The notes below the pieces were generated by a model. It saw only the letters and a program-made list of their open reading frames with translations, searched no databases and was not told the origin of the DNA. The translations under genes and the position numbers were made by a program. A stretch of DNA of 64,000 bases from Staphylococcus edaphicus (GTDB lineage Bacteria > Bacillota > Bacilli > Staphylococcales > Staphylococcaceae), in the NCBI RefSeq assembly GCF_002614725.1, contig NZ_MRZN01000009.1, forward strand, positions 22,570 to 86,569. The letters are read 5' to 3'. Positions 46,276 to 55,105 of the stretch are shown here, piece by piece (position 1 is the first letter of the stretch; each line of letters opens with the position of its first letter).

Positions 46276-46770
46276 ATACATTCCTCCATTATAGTTTCTT
46301 CAACCTAGTTATCATTCATTTTTATGATTAATTGACTCTTTATATTTTTCTTGAATTTTCTTATGGATAAAAATATTATTTTATAAGAACAATATTACCA
46401 ATTATACCGTATTTTTTCTACTTATTGCCATTTTTTATCATATTCAATTATTCATTACGCCCGCTATAATTTTGAATTTTTATTAAATCATACGATATAC
46501 AATGTGTCTAATTACACAAAATCAGTATTATTCAACTTTAATTTTTCAGAATATATTTACAATTCTAAAATTTATTAGTATATTCATACGTATCAACGAT
46601 TATCAAGGACATGGAATCATGGACATGCTAGAACCTGGGCGTTATAGAAATCACTTGTCATTTAGAACCATGTCAGCAACCATTAAGGTCCCAATAATAC
46701 TTTTATTAAAACCAAAACTATCTGTAACATTCACAATATCTTTAATCACAATCATTGGGAGGCACAAGTT
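46276..46770. promoter_or_regulatory. tarI / aminotransferase intergenic region with long leader
   Basis: For the aminotransferase gene, TTGAAT (about 46473) and TATACA (about 46497) are a plausible promoter, which would give a leader of about 260 bases. The leader includes several G- and C-rich short blocks (GGACATGG, CCTGGGCG, AAGGTCCC near 46607-46693) unusual for this genome, but I could not fit a T-box or known riboswitch. A 90-codon frame at 46502 is not convincing. The tarI promoter should lie near 46300-46400. Confidence 0.4.
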
Positions 46771-48108
46771 ATGAATAAATCAGAACAACTCATTAATGAA
46801 GACAGCAAATACTTCGCAAAACCAGGTCGCATCAAATATTATCCTCTAGCTATTTCTCATGGGTATGGCGCAACACTTGTTGACGTTGAGGGCAATACAT
46901 ATATCGATCTATTATCTAGTGCAAGTTCACAGAATGTTGGACATGCACCTAAACAAGTCACTGAAGCCATCAAAGCGCAAGTAGACAAATTTATTCACTA
47001 TACGCCCGCCTACATGCATCACGAACCCTTAGTAAAATTAGCTAAAAAATTATGCGCTATCGCTCCTGGCAACTATGAGAAACGCGTGTTATTTGGCCTT
47101 TCAGGATCAGATGCTAATGATGGTATTATCAAATTGGCTCGTGCCTATACTGGACGGCCTTATATCATCAGTTTCATAAATGCTTATCATGGTTCGACAT
47201 ACGGATCACTTTCGATGTCTGCGATTAGTTTAAATATGCGTAAACACTATGGTCCCATGTTGCCAGGGTTTTACCACATTCCTTTTCCAGATAATTATCG
47301 TGGTATGTTTGGCAGTAATCAACCAAACACAGTAGAAGAATACCTTGCACCACTTAGAGAAATGTTCGAAAAATACGTACCCGCTGATGAAGTTGCGTGT
47401 ATCATGATAGAAACAATTCAAGGTGATGGTGGATTACTCGAGCCTGTGGATGGATACTTTGAAGCGCTGCAATCTTTATGCAAAGAACATGGCATCTTAC
47501 TTGCAGTTGACGATATTCAACAAGGTTTAGGACGTACAGGTAGTTGGAGTTCTGTCTCTCATTACAATATTGAACCTGACCTGATTACGTTTGGCAAATC
47601 ATTAGCAGGTGGTTTGCCTATGTCAGCCATCGTTGGGCGCTCAGAAATCATGGATTTTCTAGAAGCACCAGCACACCTCTTTACTACTGGTGCGAATCCT
47701 GTCAGTTGTGAAGCTGCACTAGCCACCATTGCAATGATAGAAGACCAGAACTTATTACAAGCTAGTACTGATAAAGGCAAGTATGTGCGCAAACGGATGG
47801 ATGCATGGACAAATCAATTCAATGTCGTTGGTGATGTTCGAGGAAAAGGTTTATCCATTGGCATCGATATTATTTCCGATTTAAACAATAAAACAAGAGA
47901 TGCCGCAGCAGCATTAAAAATTTGTAACCGTTGTTTTGAAAATGGTGTAGTCATCATTGCAGTTGCAGGAAATGTATTGCGCTTTCAACCACCACTTGTC
48001 ATTACCTATGCCCAATTGGACAAAGCACTAGATGTCTTAGAATCAGCAATAGCGGATCTTGAATCTGGCAAGCTAGATAACTATGACACTGCTGGCCAGG
48101 GGTGGTAA
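46771..48108 (+). CDS. Class III PLP-dependent aminotransferase
   Basis: A 445-residue fold type I aminotransferase. GSDANDGIIKLARAYTG is the phosphate-binding area, INAYHGSTYGS the ring-stacking region, AVDDIQQGLGRTG the aspartate and TFGKSLAGGLPMSA the Schiff-base lysine. It resembles 4-aminobutyrate or diaminobutyrate transaminases, but the amine donor is not clear. GGGAGGC lies seven bases before ATG 46771. It is next to, but not in, the poly-glutamate capsule operon; a role in glutamate supply is only a guess. Confidence 0.8.
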   Translation: MNKSEQLINEDSKYFAKPGRIKYYPLAISHGYGATLVDVEGNTYIDLLSSASSQNVGHAPKQVTEAIKAQVDKFIHYTPAYMHHEPLVKLAKKLCAIAPGNYEKRVLFGLSGSDANDGIIKLARAYTGRPYIISFINAYHGSTYGSLSMSAISLNMRKHYGPMLPGFYHIPFPDNYRGMFGSNQPNTVEEYLAPLREMFEKYVPADEVACIMIETIQGDGGLLEPVDGYFEALQSLCKEHGILLAVDDIQQGLGRTGSWSSVSHYNIEPDLITFGKSLAGGLPMSAIVGRSEIMDFLEAPAHLFTTGANPVSCEAALATIAMIEDQNLLQASTDKGKYVRKRMDAWTNQFNVVGDVRGKGLSIGIDIISDLNNKTRDAAAALKICNRCFENGVVIIAVAGNVLRFQPPLVITYAQLDKALDVLESAIADLESGKLDNYDTAGQGW

Positions 48109-48135
48109 TATATCTTACAACATAGGTAAACAAAT

Positions 48136-48175
48136 AAAACGGACAGATATCAATTACATATCTGTCCGTTTTTTT
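48136..48175. terminator. Terminator of the aminotransferase gene
   Basis: AAAACGGACAGATAT and ATATCTGTCCGTTTT form a perfect stem with a 7-base loop followed by a T run; it lies between convergent genes and may also serve capD. Confidence 0.85.
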
Positions 48176-48225
48176 GTATAGTAATGGAATTATTTCCAAG
48201 ACCCCTTTGCCTTACTATTATAAGA

Positions 48226-49818
48226 TTATCTATTACCCACGTCATGTCCAATTTCCACTGTCTTATCGTTTTTATTGTAAAGTGCGGCTTGAACACTACC
48301 AAAGTTCGGATCATTGCGTTTTTCTTCCACTTGGAAACCTAAACTTTTGAATATATCTACATCTTGTTTACTAGTGGCATTTTCATAGAATATTTTTCCA
48401 TCATCATTGTAAAAACGTGGCTTATCTATCGATTCTTGAAGTGTGCCGTCCCCTCTTAAGTAATCTACAAGTACTTCGTTTAGTGTTGTTGGTATTTTAT
48501 TACCTCCAGGTGTTCCTATCCCCATATAATAATCAGGACCAACAACAATACTTGGTGCTGTAAATGATCTTGGCTCTTTATGTTTCCCGCCATAGTTAGG
48601 GCTAGCTGGATTTGAAGAGAAGTTGCTTAATGAGTTGTTCATATAAAAGCCCTCTTTCATGTACTTACCTGATCCAAAGAAACTAGCTAATGTATTGGTC
48701 GTGCTCGTTAATTTCCCATCTTTATCTATGACAACAAAGTGTGTAGTACTCGTGTTATCAACATTATTCGTATTAAAATTACTATTAAAGTTAATTTCAT
48801 TTAACCTACCAAGCAAGTAATCTTGCGATAAATATTCGTCATAATCTTCATCTTGTCCATTAATAATATCTCTATTTCTGTACATAAGTGCTCTGGATTT
48901 TAAAATACCGGTTATATAATCTAAGCGATTATCAGGTGCGGCTTGATTATCCGTTGCTTCATCTATTTCCAACCCCTGTAGCATTAACGTACCACCTAAT
49001 GGATTTGACGCAGAGTAAACTTTGTTATTTAAATAATCTGTACCTACTGGTTCTTTTTTCTCTGTTTTATAACCTTCAAAATCTTTTTCAGTAATTTCGT
49101 CATCTACTTGCTTAGAGACACTTTTACCAATTTCCTTATAGAAATAATCTGGCCCGTTATCTCTTATTCCTTTGATAGTTTTTGCAAGCGCCGGCTGTTT
49201 AACAACGTCACCTTCTCTTTTAGTTTGTTTGCCATCAAAGAATGGTGAATTTCTATCTATGTCTGAACCATATAATTTTAGGCTTCGTTCAAGTTCTGAA
49301 TCTACTTCAAACCCATCTTGTGCTAAAGGAATAACATAGTTTAAGATTTTCTTTTCATCCATTTTCCCACCTTCTGCATGTGCATCATGGATACCTCGAA
49401 CAAAGCCAGGTGTACCTATTTGGTCCTTTTGTTTAAAATCATAAGATGAGATATCTTTATATTGCCATTGTTTAGGCGCAACATTGTCTTGTCCATCATA
49501 AGATAACATTGCACCACCTCCACCTAAACCAGATGAATGCGGTTCAGTGATTGCTAATGCATAAGAAACACCCATGGATGCATCTATAGCGTTACCACCA
49601 TCTTTTAATATTTTTTCACCAACACGTGAAGCAATTGGATTATTTGATGCAACACCGTAATTTTTATCTGACGTATCTTGATTGTGATCAGCTATTTTAT
49701 TCTCATATAAATCATCTTTATCATAATTATCCTTTTTCGTAATCATAAAGAAGAAAAATGAAATGATGATGGTTAGGAGTAATATTACGATGAGCGATTT
49801 CTTATTGTAAATACTCAT
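48226..49818 (-). CDS. capD: CapD, poly-gamma-glutamate transpeptidase/depolymerase
   Basis: A 530-residue gamma-glutamyltranspeptidase-family protein with an N-terminal membrane anchor (residues 9-26). SSGLGGGGAMLSYDGQ is the donor-site region, and STTHFVVIDKDGKL marks the autocatalytic cleavage site, with threonine as the new N-terminal nucleophile. SSNPASPNYGGKHKEPRSF and GIGTPGGNKIPTTL are further conserved parts. In Bacillus CapD attaches or trims the capsule. Last gene of capBCAED; ATG 49818 follows AAAGGAG located in the end of capE. Confidence 0.88.
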   Translation of the reverse strand: MSIYNKKSLIVILLLTIIISFFFFMITKKDNYDKDDLYENKIADHNQDTSDKNYGVASNNPIASRVGEKILKDGGNAIDASMGVSYALAITEPHSSGLGGGGAMLSYDGQDNVAPKQWQYKDISSYDFKQKDQIGTPGFVRGIHDAHAEGGKMDEKKILNYVIPLAQDGFEVDSELERSLKLYGSDIDRNSPFFDGKQTKREGDVVKQPALAKTIKGIRDNGPDYFYKEIGKSVSKQVDDEITEKDFEGYKTEKKEPVGTDYLNNKVYSASNPLGGTLMLQGLEIDEATDNQAAPDNRLDYITGILKSRALMYRNRDIINGQDEDYDEYLSQDYLLGRLNEINFNSNFNTNNVDNTSTTHFVVIDKDGKLTSTTNTLASFFGSGKYMKEGFYMNNSLSNFSSNPASPNYGGKHKEPRSFTAPSIVVGPDYYMGIGTPGGNKIPTTLNEVLVDYLRGDGTLQESIDKPRFYNDDGKIFYENATSKQDVDIFKSLGFQVEEKRNDPNFGSVQAALYNKNDKTVEIGHDVGNR

Positions 49819-49820
49819 AC

Positions 49821-49979
49821 TTATGCTCCTTTAGACAAATATTGATGATGAGAAGTCTTCAATTCATTTTTTTCATATTGATCCAGACCTTCATTTGCTC
49901 TTGCAAACACAATTAAAAGAAAAATAATCAATACAATTGAAATGATTGTAATACTTACCCAATGATCTCTAATGTTCAT
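49821..49979 (-). CDS. capE: CapE, small poly-gamma-glutamate capsule membrane protein
   Basis: A 52-residue protein beginning MNIRDHWVSITIISIVLIIF, with one membrane segment (about residues 9-28) and a charged tail. ATG 49979 follows GGAGG by 8 bases and overlaps the capA stop by 11 bases; it ends two bases before capD. Size, single segment and place match CapE/PgsE, a short protein needed for capsule synthesis in B. anthracis (CapE about 47 residues). Assignment rests on position and shape since such small proteins diverge quickly. Confidence 0.75.
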   Translation of the reverse strand: MNIRDHWVSITIISIVLIIFLLIVFARANEGLDQYEKNELKTSHHQYLSKGA

Positions 49980-51039
49980 AGACGTAACCTCCATTCTCTT
50001 TTTTGATATTCAAGTTTTTACTTTCTATATTATTCAATAGTTTTCTTTCTTCTACACCATTTGGTGATGACTTGGTGACTTTTCCACCTTGTGACTTAAT
50101 TGGTGTGATCATAAACTTAGATTGTTTACCATTCCAATTTTGTTGTACCGCTAAACCTTGTTTATTCTTGGATAAGAAATCTTCAGATGTTGTATTACCT
50201 AAGCTATAAAAAATATCTGTATCCTTATATTTCTCGATTTCTTGAATAACTGAATTATGACCAAGAATGACATCGGCACCAGCATCAGATAATGAATGCG
50301 CATATTCCCTTTGTCTAGTTGTCACTGAACGTTCATCTGTGATACCCCAATCAACGTTAACGACAACAAAATCGTTATTCTCTTTTAACTTTTTAATTAA
50401 TGGTATATAAATATTAGGTTCTAAACTTACTGATGTTGTATTTTTCAAAGTGTCCGTATAATTTGACTCAACATCTGTAAACGAAACATTGGCTATCTTT
50501 TTACCTTTTACTGTTTGTTGTACTGTTTTACTATTTATAGGATTTGATCCATTTCCAGTAAGGTAATTATAGCCAGTTTGCGCTTCAACGGATTTCATAA
50601 AATCACGTGCCGTAATATTATCGGTGACTTGATTAATAACATTCAAACTTTTTAAATTAAGACCTTTTAAGTACAATACATTTTCTAAGTTTTTTGCTAT
50701 ATTCGTTTTTCTATCATCTGAAAATTTCGTCATTTCCAAACTTGCAGTAGAATAGTCACTTCCTTTTAAAATATCTTTAATGGAGGCAAATGTATCATTA
50801 AGGTTATTCTTCCTTATATGTTGATTTAATTCAATATTTCCCAAATACGTCATACTTATCTCATTTGGTGCTTTTTCTAGAGCTTTAACCGGTTCTATTT
50901 TTTGTGCTGTCATGGCATATACTAAAAGTATCATTGCTACAACAAGGATAATGCCAGTGTAGATTGAATTTCTTTTTTTGTGTCGCTTTGTCCACTTTAA
51001 TATGCGTTCTTCCATTGAAAATCTTTTAGAATTCTTCAT
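49969..51039 (-). CDS. capA: CapA, poly-gamma-glutamate synthase/transport subunit
   Basis: A 356-residue protein with one N-terminal membrane segment (about residues 21-42) and an external CapA/PgsA-like metallophosphatase fold. SMTYLGNIELNQHI, STASLEMTKFSD and ADVILGHNSVIQEIEKYKD correspond to the metal-site regions, and VVVNVDWGI appears where most family members have a WG-containing motif. It helps export and assembly of the polymer. ATG 51039 follows AAGGAG, 15 bases after capC. Confidence 0.85.
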   Translation of the reverse strand: MKNSKRFSMEERILKWTKRHKKRNSIYTGIILVVAMILLVYAMTAQKIEPVKALEKAPNEISMTYLGNIELNQHIRKNNLNDTFASIKDILKGSDYSTASLEMTKFSDDRKTNIAKNLENVLYLKGLNLKSLNVINQVTDNITARDFMKSVEAQTGYNYLTGNGSNPINSKTVQQTVKGKKIANVSFTDVESNYTDTLKNTTSVSLEPNIYIPLIKKLKENNDFVVVNVDWGITDERSVTTRQREYAHSLSDAGADVILGHNSVIQEIEKYKDTDIFYSLGNTTSEDFLSKNKQGLAVQQNWNGKQSKFMITPIKSQGGKVTKSSPNGVEERKLLNNIESKNLNIKKENGGYVYEH

Positions 51040-51054
51040 AATCCATGCTCCTTA

Positions 51055-51507
51055 CTAATTGATAAAGCTGTAAAAGAATAAGATGACGTAAGTAATACAT
51101 GTGAGTAGCATACAAGTTGACAAAGTAATAATGACACCTTGTTTTTGGATTGTATTCGCTATAATCCCTGGTATGACAACACCAATACCCGACATCTCTA
51201 CCATTTCAAATGGGGTTAACGGATAAATTAAATCAAAAACGAATTTCAACACCATTCCGGTTAGTATCATCGCAGCAAATTTCCTACGACCGTATAGAAT
51301 TACAATACGACTGATACCATGATTAACGATGAAATATGTAATACAACTAATAATCAGTACGGATAATAACATGACCGGCTGATCAAATATTAAAGCTAAA
51401 TACCCTGGTACAACTAGGCCAGCAGGGCTGATGCCAAATTTTTCGGCAAATATTAAACTTAATACAATGCCTACAAATAATGAAAAATATAACTCTGAAC
51501 CTATCAT
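51055..51507 (-). CDS. capC: CapC, poly-gamma-glutamate synthase membrane subunit
   Basis: A 150-residue membrane protein with four to five segments. LIFAEKFGISPAGLVVPGYL and GIGVVIPGIIANTIQKQG are the conserved CapC/PgsC regions. It works with CapB as the synthase in the membrane. It starts one base after the capB stop. Confidence 0.9.
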   Translation of the reverse strand: MIGSELYFSLFVGIVLSLIFAEKFGISPAGLVVPGYLALIFDQPVMLLSVLIISCITYFIVNHGISRIVILYGRRKFAAMILTGMVLKFVFDLIYPLTPFEMVEMSGIGVVIPGIIANTIQKQGVIITLSTCMLLTCITYVILFFYSFIN

Positions 51508-51508
51508 A

Positions 51509-52666
51509 TTATTTTATCCCTTCTATATACTGCGCTATTTGTTTACCTGGTCCGTGAATGTTACCAACACAGAACATCAAGGCGTTTTGAGATTCATCAT
51601 ATACTGCACGTTCAACCTCTTTCATTTCTCTACCTTCAAAGTTTAAATATTTCTTATCAGGTTGTCCCTTCATGACTTCCGATACCATCTGTGTACTCTT
51701 TCCAGTACAAATCAACGTGTCGAATTCAACATCAGTGAGAAAATCTTCACAAAACTGTCTAGTACGGTCGATTCTATCCGAACGACAATTTAATATAATT
51801 ACAATTTTGTTATATGGATAATTGTAAGTTTCAACTTTGTTTAAAATTGCTTTTGTAGATTGTGGCTCATTCGCTGCAAATGCGTTTACATAAACATTTG
51901 TTGAATGATTCGCATTATAATATTTCACTTCAACAGCTCCGACATCTGGCGGTGCATTTAGCATACCTTGTAATGCCGTATCTCTGTCGATACCAAGCGC
52001 TTCAGCCACGCCCATCGCTATCGCAACATTATCTGGGAAGACAATATAGCCAAACTTTCTCAAAAATGATTCTGGCACTTCTTCTTTATTAACAACAATC
52101 AGTTTGGTCTTACGTCTTTTTGCGACTTTCGCAAAGAAGTCAGTGTAATCATCCTTCATGACTACGAGATGACCTTTATATGGAATCGTTGCCGTAAATG
52201 CTTCAGCTACCTCGTCTAAAGTTGGTCCAAGCACATCCATATGGTCTTCCATTACATTAACAATGACACCTATATTGGCTTTAACAAGTTCTTTTTGGAA
52301 GGTGATTTGATAATCGGGATTTACTGCCATACACTCATTTACTAACGCGTTAGCTTTTTGTTTAACCACCTTCTTTATAATGTCGCGTTGCTCACCAATA
52401 TTAGCGCCCTGGGGTTTTCTATAAACTGGATACTCTCTCGGTGTAAACCAATACATCATTCGAGCGTCTGTACCTGTTGTCTTACCTATGACACGATATT
52501 GATCTTCACGTAAAATACTATAAATCAATCTTGTAATTGTTGATTTACCTCTAATACCATTTATATTGATACGTATAGGGATTTTTTCCAATCTTTCAGA
52601 ATGTTGTCTTTTTTCAACAATTCCTAACCATAGAATCAAACCTACACAAATAATGATTAGTAGCAA
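51509..52666 (-). CDS. capB: CapB, poly-gamma-glutamate ligase
   Basis: A 385-residue amide ligase related to Mur ligases. After a membrane anchor (residues 1-17), IRININGIRGKSTITRLIYS is the ATP loop, GVIVNVMEDHMDVLGPTLDE the catalytic region, and IILNCRSDRIDRTRQFCEDF the second domain. It activates and joins glutamate through the gamma carboxyl. TTG 52666 lies six bases after GAGGGA. First gene of the operon; no glutamate racemase gene is adjacent. Confidence 0.9.
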   Translation of the reverse strand: MLLIIICVGLILWLGIVEKRQHSERLEKIPIRININGIRGKSTITRLIYSILREDQYRVIGKTTGTDARMMYWFTPREYPVYRKPQGANIGEQRDIIKKVVKQKANALVNECMAVNPDYQITFQKELVKANIGVIVNVMEDHMDVLGPTLDEVAEAFTATIPYKGHLVVMKDDYTDFFAKVAKRRKTKLIVVNKEEVPESFLRKFGYIVFPDNVAIAMGVAEALGIDRDTALQGMLNAPPDVGAVEVKYYNANHSTNVYVNAFAANEPQSTKAILNKVETYNYPYNKIVIILNCRSDRIDRTRQFCEDFLTDVEFDTLICTGKSTQMVSEVMKGQPDKKYLNFEGREMKEVERAVYDESQNALMFCVGNIHGPGKQIAQYIEGIK

Positions 52667-53112
52667 ATTTTGTCCCTCTTTTCACTCAGACTATTTAATT
52701 CCACATATAAATGCATAAAGGTAAAAAGTGTTGCTCAATTAACACTATGAACACAATATATTTATAATTCATTACAATGTTTAATCTCTAACTACCTTTC
52801 AATAATGCCATGCTATCACGAAGTTATTGATTTAGTATAAATAGTTTGAAGTAGCTATTAAGTAAATGTAAATTCGTATTTACAATACATGTAAAAATAA
52901 ATTTTTTCGTTACAAAACGCTTTTGTATCAGCTTTTTATTTTTATAAAAAAACAAATGATTTATATATGGATTTAAAAAAGAATTTTTATCGCTCTGTAA
53001 TATTTTCTGGAAAACAAAAATATAATATTTACTGCAACTTTACATGATATTAAAAATAAGATGTTATCTTGTATGTGTAGGGCATATACGAATTAATTTT
53101 AGGAGGCAGTTT
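52667..53112. promoter_or_regulatory. Divergent intergenic region, cap operon / small membrane protein
   Basis: About 445 very AT-rich bases. The cap promoter must lie near the capB start and the other near 53040-53090. GTTACAAAACGCTTTTGTATC (split: GTTACAAAACGC then TTTTGTATC, 52910-52930) is an imperfect inverted repeat that could be an operator. No gene is supported. Confidence 0.35.
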
Positions 53113-53445
53113 ATGAGTAAGTCAGTTAAATTAGTAGTTTCAATTTATCTTGCAGTTGTGGCTATTATTTGTTGTAGTTATCTGATTATGATTTTAGTTG
53201 GTAGTTTTCAAGGAAATGATATGAGAGGCTCTGTGCTAGATACAGATAATACTAAAAACATTGAAAATGTAGACTATATTAACAATACTTCCAAAACATC
53301 TGAATCAAATACATCCACGTCTGATTCCATTCCAAAAAATTCACAATCTAGTATTGAAACAACACAAAATAAACTGTCTTCTATACAAGACACTCACCTT
53401 CATACATGGTCTTTAGATAATTCTTTTTCTAAAAGCCATGTATGA
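53113..53445 (+). CDS. Small Ser/Thr-rich membrane protein, unknown
   Basis: A 110-residue protein from ATG 53113 after TAGGAGGCAG. Residues 5-35 are hydrophobic with two adjacent cysteines (AIICCSYLIMILVG), and the rest is an exposed tail rich in serine, threonine and asparagine. It may be a membrane-anchored surface or stress protein. No family was recognised. It is divergent from the capsule operon and upstream of an M20 peptidase gene. Confidence 0.65.
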   Translation: MSKSVKLVVSIYLAVVAIICCSYLIMILVGSFQGNDMRGSVLDTDNTKNIENVDYINNTSKTSESNTSTSDSIPKNSQSSIETTQNKLSSIQDTHLHTWSLDNSFSKSHV

Positions 53446-53634
53446 TTTTTTTGCTTCGTATAAGGTTTACTCGATGTACCTCCGTTGAAAAGCCATACTA
53501 AAAAGCTAGTTTCTTATCAATTCAAGTGATATCACTTTATTTTATTCATTTCAGGGGTAAAAAGTATATTTATTTTAAAATATTAGATATAATTAAGGTG
53601 GTATAACTTATTTGTTGGAAAGGAGTTTTTAAAT

Positions 53635-54792
53635 ATGAGTAAATTTACAACATCGGAGAAAGTTCAAATTCTAGAAGATTTAGTTACAATTAAATCTGTC
53701 AATGACAATGAAATTGAAGTTTGTGAATATTTAAAAACGCTACTAGCGCAACATGGCATTGATTCCAAAATCATAAAAATTAATGACACCCGCGCAAACT
53801 TAGTAGCCGAAATTGGTGAGACTGGTCCAGTACTAGGTATTTCTGGACATATGGATGTCGTATCAGAAGGTGATATTAATAAATGGACATATGATCCCTT
53901 CAAATTAACTGAGATTGACGGTAAATTACATGGTCGTGGTACTGCAGACATGAAATCTGGGTTAGCTGCTTTAGTCTTGAGTTTAATTGATATACACGAT
54001 CAAGGTTTATTAGCGTATGGTAGAATTCGCTTACTTGCTACTGCAGGTGAAGAAATTGTTGGTGAAGGGGCAAAAGCTTTCCAAGAACAAGGTTACATGA
54101 AAGATGTAGAAGCACTTGTTATCGCTGAACCTTCACAAGACCGTATCATTTATGCTCATAAAGGTTCTATGGATATTCGCGTTATCTCAAGAGGTAAAGC
54201 ATCACATAGTTCCATGCCACAACTTGGCTTCAATGCCATTTCACCACTAGTAAAATTTGTTTACAAAGCAGAGGAAGGATTTAAAGGCTTTGACAAGCGT
54301 AACGATTTATTAGGCAATGCGCTAATGAACGCCACTATTTTCAATGGGGGCAACCAAGTGAACTCCATTCCAGAACATGCGGAGTCCGAATTTAATATAC
54401 GGACGATTCCAGAACATGATAATAACCAATTTATTACTTATTTCAATGAAATATTGAAACAGGTAGCAACGGATAAGACGGATATTGAAATTGATACTTA
54501 TATGTCTAGACCACCCGTGTATACAACAGGTGACAATAAACTTGCTGAATTAGCACACAGTATGGGTATGAAGTATCTAAATTCAGATTTACCATTAGAA
54601 GCATCACCTGGGGTAACCGATGCGTCAGATTTATTAGTTGAGAAAGACGAAGACTTCTCATTCATTATGTATGGTCCTGGATTAGTACAACAGGCACACC
54701 AAGTTGATGAATATGTTGAAAAAGACGTCTATCTCACATTTATTGATTTATATACAGAATTTTTCCCTACTTACCTTAAGAATTGGAAATAA
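53635..54792 (+). CDS. M20 metallopeptidase (ArgE/DapE family), copy 2
   Basis: A 385-residue paralogue of the protein at 27579, aligned over the whole length: GISGHMDVVSEGD, GRGTADMKSGLAAL, TAGEEIVGEGA, EPSQDRIIYAHKGSMDI and QQAHQVDEYV hold the zinc and catalytic residues. ATG 53635 follows GAAAGGAG. The two copies share motifs but differ clearly in the middle, so they may have different substrates. The neighbours do not reveal which. Confidence 0.85.
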   Translation: MSKFTTSEKVQILEDLVTIKSVNDNEIEVCEYLKTLLAQHGIDSKIIKINDTRANLVAEIGETGPVLGISGHMDVVSEGDINKWTYDPFKLTEIDGKLHGRGTADMKSGLAALVLSLIDIHDQGLLAYGRIRLLATAGEEIVGEGAKAFQEQGYMKDVEALVIAEPSQDRIIYAHKGSMDIRVISRGKASHSSMPQLGFNAISPLVKFVYKAEEGFKGFDKRNDLLGNALMNATIFNGGNQVNSIPEHAESEFNIRTIPEHDNNQFITYFNEILKQVATDKTDIEIDTYMSRPPVYTTGDNKLAELAHSMGMKYLNSDLPLEASPGVTDASDLLVEKDEDFSFIMYGPGLVQQAHQVDEYVEKDVYLTFIDLYTEFFPTYLKNWK

Positions 54793-54860
54793 ATTTAAGG
54801 CATAGTCATCCAAATTAGATACTTTGCTATAATACAAGCACTCACACTAGAAATATTAAT

Positions 54861-54916
54861 AAACGCCCTATAAAGTATTCACGCGTTAGTGTCTACTCTA
54901 TAGGGCGTATATTTTT
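54861..54916 (+). terminator. Terminator after M20 peptidase copy 2
   Basis: ACGCCCTATA (54863-54872) pairs with TATAGGGCGT (54899-54908), followed by ATATTTTTTG. The roughly 190 bases after it up to the esterase hold nothing I recognise. Confidence 0.8.
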
Positions 54917-55105
54917 TGTCATAGCGCTTTGCAATATAACTATAACTTAGCTAACATTAATAATAATTTATTTCCACACCGCATCCTCTAAATTAACTGT
55001 TAAATCACTATATACATCAGACTTAGTGATTTACTTGTATAAATCTTCATTCAATATATTTGTTCTATAAACTCACGCGTTACCCCTCAAATTCGATAGA
55101 TACCG

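Noticed and set aside
46560..46770. T-box or known riboswitch before the aminotransferase gene
   Set aside because: No T-box core (AGGGTGGNACCGCG) and no fit to a riboswitch motif I know; kept only as an open observation.
46502..46774. 90-codon frame upstream of the aminotransferase gene
   Set aside because: No ribosome site, low-complexity hydrophobic composition, and it overlaps the likely leader and the start codon of the next gene.
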